64,000 nucleotides of DNA, from assembly GCF_000012865.1 (NCBI RefSeq), contig NC_007503.1, forward strand, positions 62,001 through 126,000, read 5' to 3'. Made by a program: the position numbers and the translations under genes. This stretch comes from Carboxydothermus hydrogenoformans Z-2901. GTDB lineage: Bacteria; Bacillota; Z-2901; Carboxydothermales; Carboxydothermaceae. Positions 19,355 to 27,375 of this stretch are shown here, in pieces (within the stretch, counting starts at the first letter, position 1; every line of letters starts with the position of its first letter). Under the pieces are notes generated by a model that was not told the origin of the DNA, made no database searches, and worked only from the letters and a program-made list of their open reading frames with translations.

Positions 19355-19445
19355 GGGAGTTGCCTTAATGGTGGTAAGTGGTAAGTCGTAGGTGGTAGGT
19401 AAAAGAATTAATACAGGCCACTCACCACCTACTACTGACCACTGT
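19355..19445. repeat. G/T-rich long-hairpin repeat, copy 1
   Basis: A left arm of GGTGGTAAGTGGTAAGTCG type (about 19369-19400), a short AT-rich loop, and a right arm of CCACTCACCACCTACTACTG type (about 19417-19444) form a long imperfect hairpin. It is preceded by GGAGTTGCCTTAATGGTGG, which recurs in copy 2. No coding frame is evident. The flanking part of the 19241-19615 spacer also has a small hairpin AAGGCAAC-GGGA-GTTGCCTT (about 19348-19367). Confidence 0.8.
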
Positions 19446-19525
19446 TTTCCTAGATAAGGGTTGACTCCGGTCGACAAAAATTATTTCGCGCACAGGAGTG
19501 TGCCCTACATTTTTTTAAGGTAGCA

Positions 19526-19615
19526 GGAGTTGCCTTAATGGTGGTGAGTGGTAAGTCGTAAATGGTAGGGAAAATATTTAATACAGACCACCTACCACCC
19601 ACCACCTACCACTAT
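19526..19615. repeat. G/T-rich long-hairpin repeat, copy 2
   Basis: Nearly the same element as copy 1, about 170 bp further on: left arm GGTGGTGAGTGGTAAGTCG, loop with AAAATATTTAATACAG, right arm ACCACCTACCACCCACCACC. The right arm ends at the stop codon of the Fe-S gene, so it may serve as that gene's terminator on the minus strand. Confidence 0.8.
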
Positions 19616-20743
19616 TTACAGCCGCCCTTTTTCCAGAGCGATGCAGTACATTTGCTCTTTTTTGTTGAGAGGAACGCTGGGGGTGGAGTCTCGCTTGATT
19701 AAAGTTAATGCCTCTTTTTTGCAGAAGGTAACGCAAACACCGCAGCCAATGCAGCGGTTTTTGTTTACGTGGGCTTTTTTGCTTTTTGGATTGCCCGGTT
19801 CGGTTTCTATTAGCGAGAGAGCGTTAATTTGACATTTTTTAACGCAGTTGCCGCAACCACTGCATTTTTCTGGGAAAATTTTTAAAATAAAGCTGGAAGG
19901 TTCAATGGAGGGAACGTTGTGTTCGTTAATTGCCCGTATGACTCCGCAGCAACAACCACAGCAATTGCAAATATAGGCCGGTTTGTTCTGGACGTTGTCA
20001 ACCGAATGGACAAGGCCGAATTTTTTGGCTTTTTCAAGCACCTGCAGGAGCTCTTCTTCGCTGGCTTTACGGGCAAACCCCCTTCGAATTAACCATTCGG
20101 CAGCACTGCCTAAAGAAATGCAGACATCTGCAACAGGAGCACCAACTTTGCATTTTTTACCGAGATGCTCCTGCTGGTGGCGGCAGTAGCAGTAGGTTAG
20201 AGCTCCACCGCCGGAAGATTTGACAATTTCTACTGCTCGCTCATAGGGGACGATTTCGGTTTTAACTTCCGGAGAGATAGCTTCCTCGTAGGGAAGAGCT
20301 CGAAACATTTTTGTGGGGCTTCCAAAAAATTCTTCCGGCACGCCGGGCTCGTGGTGGTAAGCTTCAAAAAGCTCGGCCAGGTCTTTTAAGGGAAGATTGG
20401 AGTCTACCCGCATAAAGGTGTATTCAAAAAAGCCTACAACCGTCGGGGTGAGCATGTAGTAGGTTTCACCGTTACGCAGGACGTCAATAACAAGACCTTT
20501 ACTGGCCATGTTTTCTAAATGAGCTGCTAACTCCTCGCTACTCAGGCCGGTGGCGGCTAAAAGCTGGTCAAAAGTTACAAAACCGCCGGGAAAACGGCTG
20601 CCGACAGCTGCTTCTTCTTCGGTATAGAGGATTTTTAAAATTTTCATTAAAGTTTCGGAATACGGTGCTCCTACCGGATTTTTATGAAGCCTTTCGGCTA
20701 AAGCCTTAAACACTTCTTCTTTGGAAAAACCAAGATGTCCCAC
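19616..20743 (-). CDS. Iron-sulfur protein with N-terminal winged-helix-like region and two C-terminal 4Fe-4S motifs
   Basis: A 375-residue cytoplasmic protein. Residues about 35-110 resemble a winged helix (VTFDQLLAATGLSSEELAAHL). The middle has CYCRHQQEHLGKKC and the dense cysteine run ICNCCGCCCG. The C terminus holds two ferredoxin motifs, CSGCGNCVKKCQ and CIGCGVCVTFCKK. It may be a redox-linked regulator or an electron-transfer adaptor; the family is found in anaerobes but I know no proven function. The GTG start at 20743 has AAAGGAGG at 7 bp. It is transcribed alone and divergently from the radical SAM gene. Confidence 0.75.
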   Translation of the reverse strand: MGHLGFSKEEVFKALAERLHKNPVGAPYSETLMKILKILYTEEEAAVGSRFPGGFVTFDQLLAATGLSSEELAAHLENMASKGLVIDVLRNGETYYMLTPTVVGFFEYTFMRVDSNLPLKDLAELFEAYHHEPGVPEEFFGSPTKMFRALPYEEAISPEVKTEIVPYERAVEIVKSSGGGALTYCYCRHQQEHLGKKCKVGAPVADVCISLGSAAEWLIRRGFARKASEEELLQVLEKAKKFGLVHSVDNVQNKPAYICNCCGCCCGVIRAINEHNVPSIEPSSFILKIFPEKCSGCGNCVKKCQINALSLIETEPGNPKSKKAHVNKNRCIGCGVCVTFCKKEALTLIKRDSTPSVPLNKKEQMYCIALEKGRL

Positions 20744-20972
20744 CTTTCTGCCTCCTTTAGATTACGCAAAATTATGAATATTTACACTATTATATTCGCT
20801 TTAAAATAATGAATACCTTTTTAATTTAAAATTTTTGGGGACCAGCAACTAAAAGTTGTGCTAAATAAAAAACTTCCACAAAAAAGAAAATTGAAACCAG
20901 TAAAGAAGGGTTTAACATAATAATAGAAACTGCTTTGGCTTTTTTGGCAAAATATTACGGGGGTAGAAGATA

Positions 20973-21872
20973 ATGAAACCTCAATACCTCTTACTTTTAA
21001 AGACCGGTGAACTTAGGGAGAGAGTTGTAAAGTTAGAGGATGTATTAAAAAAATGCACTCTTTGTCCTCATAACTGTCAAGTAAATCGAAGCCGTGGGGA
21101 AAGGGGATTTTGCGGTGGAGGTTATTTGCCGGTGGTGGCAAGCTATGGACCGCATTTTGGGGAGGAAAGGGTTTTAGTGGGGGAACATGGTTCCGGCACA
21201 ATCTTTTTTAGCCACTGTACTTTAAAATGTGTTTTTTGCCAGAACTGTGAGATAAGTCAGTACGGCGAAGGGGAGGAAGTTACGCCCCAAGATTTAGCCA
21301 AGATAATGCTTATCTTACAAAGGAGAGGATGCCACAATATCAATTTAGTTTCCCCTACCCATTATGTACCGGCAATTGTAAAAGCCGTCCTTATAGCAGC
21401 AGAAGAAGGGTTAAAAATTCCTCTTGTTTATAACACCAGTGGTTATGAAAATGTTGAGACTTTACGGTTGTTAGAAGGTATAGTTGATATTTACATGCCG
21501 GATATTAAATTTGGAGATGATGAAATCGGAAAAAAATATGCCAAGGCTCCGGGCTATTTTGCAATTACCAAAAAGGCGGTTTTAGAAATGGACCGTCAGG
21601 TAGGAGGACTCAAATTTGATGAAAAAGGAGTAGCCTGTAGAGGAGTTTTAATTCGCCATCTAATTTTACCGGAAAATTTAGCTAAAACCGATAAAGTTCT
21701 GGAATTTATTTCTAAGGAGTTATCTTCGGACGTGGCGGTAAACCTTATGGACCAGTACTGGCCGGCTCATAAGGCTTACAGTTTTAGTGAACTTTCCCGG
21801 AGAATTACCAGGGAAGAATATAATATCTGGCTTAAGTATGCCAAAAAGCTAAAAATTAACCTGATAGTTTAA
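20973..21872 (+). CDS. Radical SAM protein, PflA/PflX-like
   Basis: A 299-residue radical SAM enzyme resembling putative pyruvate-formate-lyase activases of the PflX type. The cluster-binding motif is CTLKCVFC (CxxxCxxC), preceded by additional cysteines CTLCPHNC near residue 27 and followed by NLVSPTHYVPAI. Members generate a 5'-deoxyadenosyl radical, but no glycyl-radical enzyme lies nearby, so the target is unknown. ATG 20973 has GGGGG upstream. The 229-bp spacer before it is AT-rich and shows no clear gene. Confidence 0.85.
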   Translation: MKPQYLLLLKTGELRERVVKLEDVLKKCTLCPHNCQVNRSRGERGFCGGGYLPVVASYGPHFGEERVLVGEHGSGTIFFSHCTLKCVFCQNCEISQYGEGEEVTPQDLAKIMLILQRRGCHNINLVSPTHYVPAIVKAVLIAAEEGLKIPLVYNTSGYENVETLRLLEGIVDIYMPDIKFGDDEIGKKYAKAPGYFAITKKAVLEMDRQVGGLKFDEKGVACRGVLIRHLILPENLAKTDKVLEFISKELSSDVAVNLMDQYWPAHKAYSFSELSRRITREEYNIWLKYAKKLKINLIV

Positions 21873-21977
21873 AATTTAGGGGCTTTTAGCGGGGCTGGTT
21901 TACTGGTTCGTATATTTGTATAAACGAAGCAAATGTAATATAATTAACTGGTAGTTTTCTTGAGGGGAGAGGGGATT

Positions 21978-23198
21978 TTGCAGGTAGCGACATCTTTAAA
22001 AAAAAGCTTTAAAGTTTATAGCGGCCTTCCCAAGAGCATATATGTTTTGTTTGTTGCAAATATTGTTAATAATATGGGTAATTTTGTCTGGCCTTTTTTA
22101 ACGATCCTTTTTACCAGGAAACTCGGGCTGGGAGCGGAAAAGGCAGGATTAATTGTAACCATAGCAATTTTATTCCAGCTCCCCGGGGCTTTTGTTGCCG
22201 GAAAGGTTGCCGATAAGGTGGGGCGCAAAAAAGTCCTGGTATTTTATCAAAGCGCTGCGGGTTTTTTATTTATTCCGGCGGCTTTTATGCTCGATCCCTA
22301 CGCGATAGCTACAATTGTTGTTATTTCCGGGTTTTTCTGGGGTGGGGTGCAGCCGGTAAGTAGAGCTTTAATTACCGACCTTACCCAGGGAGAACAGAGG
22401 ATTCGGGCTTTCTCTTTGACATACCTTGGAGTTAACATTGGTTTTGCTTTGGGCCCCCTTTTGGCGGGGTTTCTTTATGCCTACGGGATAAAGGTTATCT
22501 TTCTGGGAAATGCCTTCTCTTGCCTGGCTTCTTCGATGTTATCGGCATTTTTTGTGAAGGAACCGGCCACTCCTTCTGAGGGTAAAAATAGTTTTGAAGC
22601 GCCAGTAGAGGGTGGACTAATCGATGTATTAAAGCTTAGACCTTCTCTGTTTTTCTTTTCACTAATCTGGTTTATTTATTCTTTTGTTTATGTTCAATCT
22701 ACTTTTGGGATGTCTTTAACGGTGACGGATTTATTTGGAGAGTTAACCGGGGCTAAGGTGTTAGGAAGTTTAATGACGGCAAATGGGCTGGGAGTAGTGC
22801 TTTTAACCGGACCTTTAACGAAAATCTTTGAGCACCGGGAGCCTTTAACGGCAATTTATATTTCCGGAATTCTTTATGCTGTCGGTTTTGGCATGCTTGC
22901 CTTTGTCAAAAGCTATCTTTTCCTATTAATTTCGGCTTTTATCTGGACGGCCGGGGAAGTGGCGGGAGCGGTTACGGTAAATGTTTATATTTCCGACCGT
23001 ACTCCGGTTACCCATCGGGGAAGGGTAAATGCTTTTTTACATATCATGTCCCGGGCGGGTTTTTCAGCGGGGCCTGTAGTAATGGGAGCGGTAGCTTCGT
23101 TATATGGTTTAAAACTTTTATGGCTTCTTTCCGGAGTACTGGCTTTAGCAGGGGCGATAGCGGTCTTATACTTACGGCAACTGGAGGGGGCTTTGTGA
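21978..23198 (+). CDS. Major facilitator superfamily transporter
   Basis: A 406-residue, twelve-segment MFS carrier. The loop 2-3 signature GKVADKVGRKKVL is clear, and a second half-signature follows after a central loop. The family includes drug exporters and sugar or peptide carriers; substrate unknown. The TTG at 21978 follows GGGGAGAGGGG and is preferred to a TTG 18 bp earlier. It overlaps the RNA methyltransferase by 4 bp (GTGA), so the two are co-transcribed, though no functional link is evident. Confidence 0.88.
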   Translation: MQVATSLKKSFKVYSGLPKSIYVLFVANIVNNMGNFVWPFLTILFTRKLGLGAEKAGLIVTIAILFQLPGAFVAGKVADKVGRKKVLVFYQSAAGFLFIPAAFMLDPYAIATIVVISGFFWGGVQPVSRALITDLTQGEQRIRAFSLTYLGVNIGFALGPLLAGFLYAYGIKVIFLGNAFSCLASSMLSAFFVKEPATPSEGKNSFEAPVEGGLIDVLKLRPSLFFFSLIWFIYSFVYVQSTFGMSLTVTDLFGELTGAKVLGSLMTANGLGVVLLTGPLTKIFEHREPLTAIYISGILYAVGFGMLAFVKSYLFLLISAFIWTAGEVAGAVTVNVYISDRTPVTHRGRVNAFLHIMSRAGFSAGPVVMGAVASLYGLKLLWLLSGVLALAGAIAVLYLRQLEGAL

Positions 23199-24331
23199 AA
23201 CTAAGCTTAATTGCTACTGCAGCTTTTGGTTTGGAGTCGGTGGTAGCGTTAGAATTAAAAAATCTTGGGATTAACGATGTCATGGTGGAAAATGGGAAGG
23301 TGCAGTTTTTCGGGGATTATTCTACTATTGCCCGGACCAATCTCTGGCTTAGAACTGCTGACAGGGTTTTAATAAAAGTAGGGGAGTTTTATGCTGAAAG
23401 CTTTGAGGAGCTTTTTGAAAAAACCAAAGCATTACCCTGGGAGGAGTTTTTACCGAAAAACGCTAATTTTCCGGTAACCGGTAAAGCTGTCAGGTCTAAG
23501 CTTATGAGCGTTTCCGACTGTCAGGCAATTGTAAAAAAAGCCATTGTGGAGAGATTAAAGGGTAAGTACCGTCTTAACTGGTTTCCGGAGGATGGGCCGG
23601 AGTTTAAGATCGAAGTTTCGCTTTTAAAAGACCTGGCTACCCTGACCATTGACACCAGCGGTGCTGGTTTACATAAACGGGGTTACCGAAAATTAACCGG
23701 CCGGGCACCTTTGCGGGAAACTCTGGCGGCAGCTCTGGTAATTCTTTCCCGCTGGCGGGAAGACAGAGCTTTTTCTGACCCTTTTTGCGGCTCCGGCACC
23801 ATACCGGTGGAAGCGGCTTTAATTGGGCTAAATATTGCACCGGGAATAAACCGGGAGTTTGCTTTTATGAAATGGCCCTGGTTTCCTAAAAAAGAATTAG
23901 AGCGTGCCCGGGAGGAGGCAAGGAGCAAACGGCGTAATCTAAAGCTTTTAATTTACGGCAGCGATATATCCGAAGATGAATTAAGTTATGCCCGCTATCA
24001 CGCTAAAGCGGCAGGGGTAGAAAAAAGTATCCGGTTTTTTAAAAAAGATTTCCGGGAAGTTAAATTCACGGAAGAGTACGGCTGGTTAATTTCTAATTTA
24101 CCCTACGGGGAGAGAATTGGGGATGTGCGGGAAGTGGAGAAACTGTACCGGGAATTAAAAATCTTAAGGGAGAAACTTCCCACCTGGTCTTTTTATTTTT
24201 TAACCAGTCATCCGGCTTTTGAAAAACTTTATGGCAGAAAAGCGGATAAACGGCGTAAGCTTTATAACGGGAAGATTGAAACCCAGTTTTATCAGTTCTT
24301 TGGGCCCAAACCACCAAAAATTATACTTTAA
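23195..24331 (+). CDS. THUMP-domain rRNA (guanine-N2) methyltransferase, RlmL/YpsC-like
   Basis: A 378-residue AdoMet-dependent enzyme. Residues 1-150 form the THUMP RNA-binding region (FGLESVVALELKNLGI at the start). The C-terminal Rossmann domain has SDPFCGSGTIPVEAAL, IYGSDIS and the catalytic SNLPYGER, of N2-guanine type. It probably modifies 23S rRNA. The GTG at 23195 overlaps the MFS stop; longer reading frames would run deep inside the MFS gene. Confidence 0.92.
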   Translation: MKLSLIATAAFGLESVVALELKNLGINDVMVENGKVQFFGDYSTIARTNLWLRTADRVLIKVGEFYAESFEELFEKTKALPWEEFLPKNANFPVTGKAVRSKLMSVSDCQAIVKKAIVERLKGKYRLNWFPEDGPEFKIEVSLLKDLATLTIDTSGAGLHKRGYRKLTGRAPLRETLAAALVILSRWREDRAFSDPFCGSGTIPVEAALIGLNIAPGINREFAFMKWPWFPKKELERAREEARSKRRNLKLLIYGSDISEDELSYARYHAKAAGVEKSIRFFKKDFREVKFTEEYGWLISNLPYGERIGDVREVEKLYRELKILREKLPTWSFYFLTSHPAFEKLYGRKADKRRKLYNGKIETQFYQFFGPKPPKIIL

Positions 24332-24348
24332 ATTATAATAATTTAGGG

Positions 24349-24354
24349 TATAAT
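24349..24354 (+). promoter_or_regulatory. -10 box for the AAA ATPase gene
   Basis: TATAAT 18 bp before the ATG at 24372, in a 40-bp AT-rich spacer. The leader would be about 11 nt with the ribosome site GAGGTGG. The -35 is weak. Confidence 0.5.
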
Positions 24355-24371
24355 TATTATGAGGTGGTTTT

Positions 24372-25769
24372 ATGAAATTTGTTAACCGGGACGAAGAGCT
24401 TTCCTTTTTAAAAAAAGAATATTACCGTCAGGGTTCTTCCCTGGTGGTGATTTACGGGCGCCGCAGAGTGGGGAAGACAACTCTTATAAAAGAATTTATA
24501 AAAGATAAACCTGCTCTTTATTTTTTAGCAACCGAGGAATCAGAAGATGAAAACAGGAAAGCTTTAATTAAATTACTTGGTCAATTTTTAAATAATGAGC
24601 TTATTTTAAAAAGTGATTTGAGCTGGGAAGAGATATTTAAATTTTTTGTAAAAGATGATGAAAAAAGAGTTTTGGTCATTGATGAGTTTCAATATTTAGG
24701 CGTGGCCAATAGGGCTTTTCCATCGATTTTGCAAAAGATCTGGGATAATTTTTTAAAAGAAAAAAATATTATGCTTATTTTATGTGGTTCTTTAATTAGT
24801 TTAATGGAATCCCAAACCCTTTCTTATAGTAGTCCTCTTTATGGTAGAAGAACGGGACAAATTAAATTACAATCAATTGACTTTTTACACATGTCCGAAT
24901 TTTTTCCCGGGAAAAACTGGGAAGAAGTTTTAGAAATATATGCAGTTACCGGCGGCACTCCTAAATATATTGAAGTTTTTCAGGAAGAAAAAGATATTTA
25001 TCAGGCTATTGCTAAAAATATTTTAAGTAAAAATAGTTTTTTATATGAAGAACCAGTATTCTTACTGGAAAAGGAATTAAGAGATATTGGTAGCTACTTT
25101 TCTATAGCAAAAAGCATTGCTGCCGGAAATCACAAGTTAGGGGCGTTAGCTACTGCGTTAGGAATTTCGCAGACCGGTCTTACGAAATACTTAAAAACTT
25201 TAATTGAATTAGATATTTTAGAAAGAATTACTCCTATTACCGAAGATAATCCCGAAAAGAGTAAAAAAGGGTTATATTTTTTAAAAGATAATTTTTTGGA
25301 CTTTTGGTTTAAATTTGTTTATCCTTATAAAAGTTTTCTTGAGATTAACGAAAAAGAATTTGTTTTAAGGAAAATCCGGGAAAGTTTTATTGAAAAGCAT
25401 CTAAGCTTTGTATTTGAAAAAGTTTGCCAGGAACTCCTCAGGTATTTAGTGAAAAGGGGAGACTTAAACACAGAATATACAAAAATAGGGAAATGGTGGG
25501 ATAGACAAACCGAAATTGATGTAGTTGGGCTTAATAAGGATTCGGGAGAAATTATCTTTGGTGAATGCAAATACCAGAACCGTAAAGTTGGTTATGAAGT
25601 TTATAGCAATTTAATTGCAAAAGCGCAAAAAGTACAGTGGAATAAAGGAAAGCGAAAAGAGAGTTTTATAATTTTCAGTAAAGAAGGGTTTTCTTCTGAA
25701 CTTATTGAAGCGGCTAAAAAAAATAAGAATTTATATTTATTTGATTTTAAAAATTTTTCGTTAGTTTAA
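24372..25769 (+). CDS. Archaeal-type AAA ATPase with C-terminal DUF234/PD-(D/E)XK-like domain
   Basis: A 465-residue protein. The N-terminal ATPase has YGRRRVGKTTLIKEF (Walker A, about 25-39) and VLVIDEFQYL (Walker B). A winged-helix region follows (LATALGISQTGLTKYLKTL, about 265). The C-terminal part has EIDVVGLNKDSGEIIFGECKY, a PD-(D/E)XK-like layout. The family is common in archaea and thermophiles and its role is unproven. The gene is visibly richer in A and T than its neighbours, has its own promoter and terminator, and may have been acquired by transfer. Confidence 0.85.
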   Translation: MKFVNRDEELSFLKKEYYRQGSSLVVIYGRRRVGKTTLIKEFIKDKPALYFLATEESEDENRKALIKLLGQFLNNELILKSDLSWEEIFKFFVKDDEKRVLVIDEFQYLGVANRAFPSILQKIWDNFLKEKNIMLILCGSLISLMESQTLSYSSPLYGRRTGQIKLQSIDFLHMSEFFPGKNWEEVLEIYAVTGGTPKYIEVFQEEKDIYQAIAKNILSKNSFLYEEPVFLLEKELRDIGSYFSIAKSIAAGNHKLGALATALGISQTGLTKYLKTLIELDILERITPITEDNPEKSKKGLYFLKDNFLDFWFKFVYPYKSFLEINEKEFVLRKIRESFIEKHLSFVFEKVCQELLRYLVKRGDLNTEYTKIGKWWDRQTEIDVVGLNKDSGEIIFGECKYQNRKVGYEVYSNLIAKAQKVQWNKGKRKESFIIFSKEGFSSELIEAAKKNKNLYLFDFKNFSLV

Positions 25770-25799
25770 AAAGGGCTACCGAAAAAAGTAGCCTTTTTT
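25770..25799 (+). terminator. Terminator of the AAA ATPase gene
   Basis: AAGGGCTAC pairs with GTAGCCTTTTTT around a CGAAAAAA loop, directly after the stop. Confidence 0.88.
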
Positions 25800-25871
25800 C
25801 TAAAGAGGTTCGCTGTTTTCAATATCCTTCATATATGTTATTATTGATAAAAAATCTTGGGGGAGCGGGGA

Positions 25872-26735
25872 ATGAGTCAGTACTACCGGGGGGTTTTACT
25901 TACTTTTTTATCGGCGGCGGGTTTTGGTTTACTTCCGATTTTTGCGGTGTTTGCGTATAAGGAGGGAGCTTCGCCCTATACGCTGCTTTTTTGGCGGTTT
26001 TTCTTGGCGGGGCTTATTTTTCAGGTTTATAACTATTATGTTCATAAGGGTTTTGGCATTACCAAAAAAGAGATTTTATATGTTTTGGCGATGGGGATTT
26101 TATATACAATACAGTCTTCCTGCTTTTTTCTTTCGGTTAAATACATTTCAGCATCGCTGACATCGTTAATCTTTTATACTTACCCGGCGCTGGTGGCGAT
26201 TTTATCAAGCATAGTCTATAAAGACCGGCTGGGGTTTAAAGGATTTGTTGCGGTAGCCTTAGCCTTTGCCGGTCTAATTTTGGTTTTGGGGAATATAAGC
26301 GGCAAATTAAATCCAACTGGGGTACTTTTTGCTCTGGCTACGGCGTTAGTTTATTCGGTTTATATAACGCTGGGGAAAAAGGTTTTAACACAAATTCCCT
26401 CTCTAACCGCCAGCAGTTTTATTGCAGTTTTTGCGGCGATGTGTTTTCTGGTGGTCGGTTTATTAAGCGGCACTCTTGATTTTCTGCCCCCGGAAAAAGT
26501 GTGGTTTTCTATTTCCGGAATTGTGGTATTTTCTACCCTTCTTGCAATGTTTACCTTTTTTCGGGGAATTGAGCTTTTGGGACCGGCCCGTGCTTCGATT
26601 ATTAGCATGTTTGAACCGGTGGTAACGGTTATTTTTGCGGCCCTGTTATTTGCGGAAAAATTGACCCCCGGGCAAATTGCCGGAGGCGCGCTGGTGCTTC
26701 TCGGAGCATACTTGGTAGCCAAAGTAGAAAATTAG
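25872..26735 (+). CDS. EamA/DMT-family transporter
   Basis: A 287-residue membrane protein with ten hydrophobic segments in two EamA repeats (first repeat ends near 140; the second includes LGPARASIISMFEPVVTVIFA). Such carriers export amino acids, nucleosides or drugs; the substrate cannot be read. The ATG at 25872 has GGGGAGCGGGG upstream and is preferred to a TTG 15 bp earlier. It is a single gene ending in a large inverted repeat shared with convergent ferritin. Confidence 0.9.
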   Translation: MSQYYRGVLLTFLSAAGFGLLPIFAVFAYKEGASPYTLLFWRFFLAGLIFQVYNYYVHKGFGITKKEILYVLAMGILYTIQSSCFFLSVKYISASLTSLIFYTYPALVAILSSIVYKDRLGFKGFVAVALAFAGLILVLGNISGKLNPTGVLFALATALVYSVYITLGKKVLTQIPSLTASSFIAVFAAMCFLVVGLLSGTLDFLPPEKVWFSISGIVVFSTLLAMFTFFRGIELLGPARASIISMFEPVVTVIFAALLFAEKLTPGQIAGGALVLLGAYLVAKVEN

Positions 26736-26786
26736 GGACAGTCCCCTTTTTTATACTTAAAGTATAGTTTTAGGGACTGTCCCTAA
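26732..26786. terminator. Nested inverted repeat between EamA and ferritin genes
   Basis: Outer arms TTAGGGACAGTCCC (26732-26745) and GGGACTGTCCCTAA (26773-26786) enclose an inner palindrome TATACTTAAAGTATA (26752-26766). T residues follow the left arm. It lies between two convergent stop codons and could act as a bidirectional terminator. The GGGACAGTCCC motif is also familiar from intergenic repeats of other Firmicutes. Confidence 0.75.
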
Positions 26787-26791
26787 AATTA

Positions 26792-27304
26792 TTACTTCCC
26801 GGAGGGGGGAGGGGTAAAGACCCGTTGAGCCAGTTCGGCATCTAAAGTGTAAATGGCATGCTGGTCATTTTGAATCCGGGAGAGTTTCTTTACGAGATTA
26901 CCAAATGTTTCTTCTTCCTCCATTTGCTCATCGATAAACCATTTTAAAAAGCTTATCGTGGCGTGCTCTTTTTCTTCCAGGGCGATATCGCTTAAAGCAT
27001 AAATGCGTTTGGTGACAAGTTGCTCGTGTTCATAAGCTTTGGTGAACACGTCCAAGATAGAAGCGTACTCGTTTTGGGGTTGATCGATACCGGAAATAAA
27101 TATCCTTCCTCCCCGTTGATTTATGTAGTCAAAAAATTTCATGGCGTGGAAGGTTTCTTCCTGGACCTGGACCCGAAAGAAATTGGCAAAGCCGTCTAAC
27201 CCCTGGTCGTGGCAGTAAGCGGCCATGGCAAGATAAAGATGAGCTGAATAAAACTCCCATTTAAGCTGTTCGTTTAAAGCGGCTAAAAGCTTTTGGCTAA
27301 GCAT
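26792..27304 (-). CDS. Ferritin (non-haem iron storage)
   Basis: A 170-residue FtnA-type ferritin that oxidises Fe(II) and stores Fe(III) in a 24-mer shell. The ferroxidase ligands are visible: E in LKWEFYSAHLYLAMA, EETFHAMKFFDYI with its E and H, and later the E of the fourth helix. Of two ATG codons (27310 and 27304), the second is favoured because AGGGAGGT abuts the first. The upstream region holds an extended -10 inside a perfect inverted repeat. Confidence 0.95.
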   Translation of the reverse strand: MLSQKLLAALNEQLKWEFYSAHLYLAMAAYCHDQGLDGFANFFRVQVQEETFHAMKFFDYINQRGGRIFISGIDQPQNEYASILDVFTKAYEHEQLVTKRIYALSDIALEEKEHATISFLKWFIDEQMEEEETFGNLVKKLSRIQNDQHAIYTLDAELAQRVFTPPPSGK

Positions 27305-27329
27305 AGACATACCTCCCTGGTGGAAATTA

Positions 27330-27355
27330 CTTAATTAAGTATAACATTAATTAAG
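27330..27355 (-). promoter_or_regulatory. Ferritin promoter overlapped by an inverted-repeat operator
   Basis: CTTAATTAA (27330-27338) and TTAATTAAG (27347-27355) form a perfect 9-bp inverted repeat with an 8-bp spacer. On the minus strand the spacer reads the extended -10 TGTTATACT. A repressor binding here would block polymerase. It does not match the classical Fur or PerR box exactly. Confidence 0.6.
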
Positions 27356-27375
27356 GGTAGATATGAAGCCGTTTA

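Noticed and set aside
19355-19615. Repeats at 19.4-19.6 kb as a CRISPR array
   Set aside because: Only two copies with long imperfect inverted arms, no unique spacers of constant size and no cas genes.
26732-26786. Inverted repeat as insertion-sequence ends
   Set aside because: The arms are only 28 bp apart, with no transposase and no target duplication.
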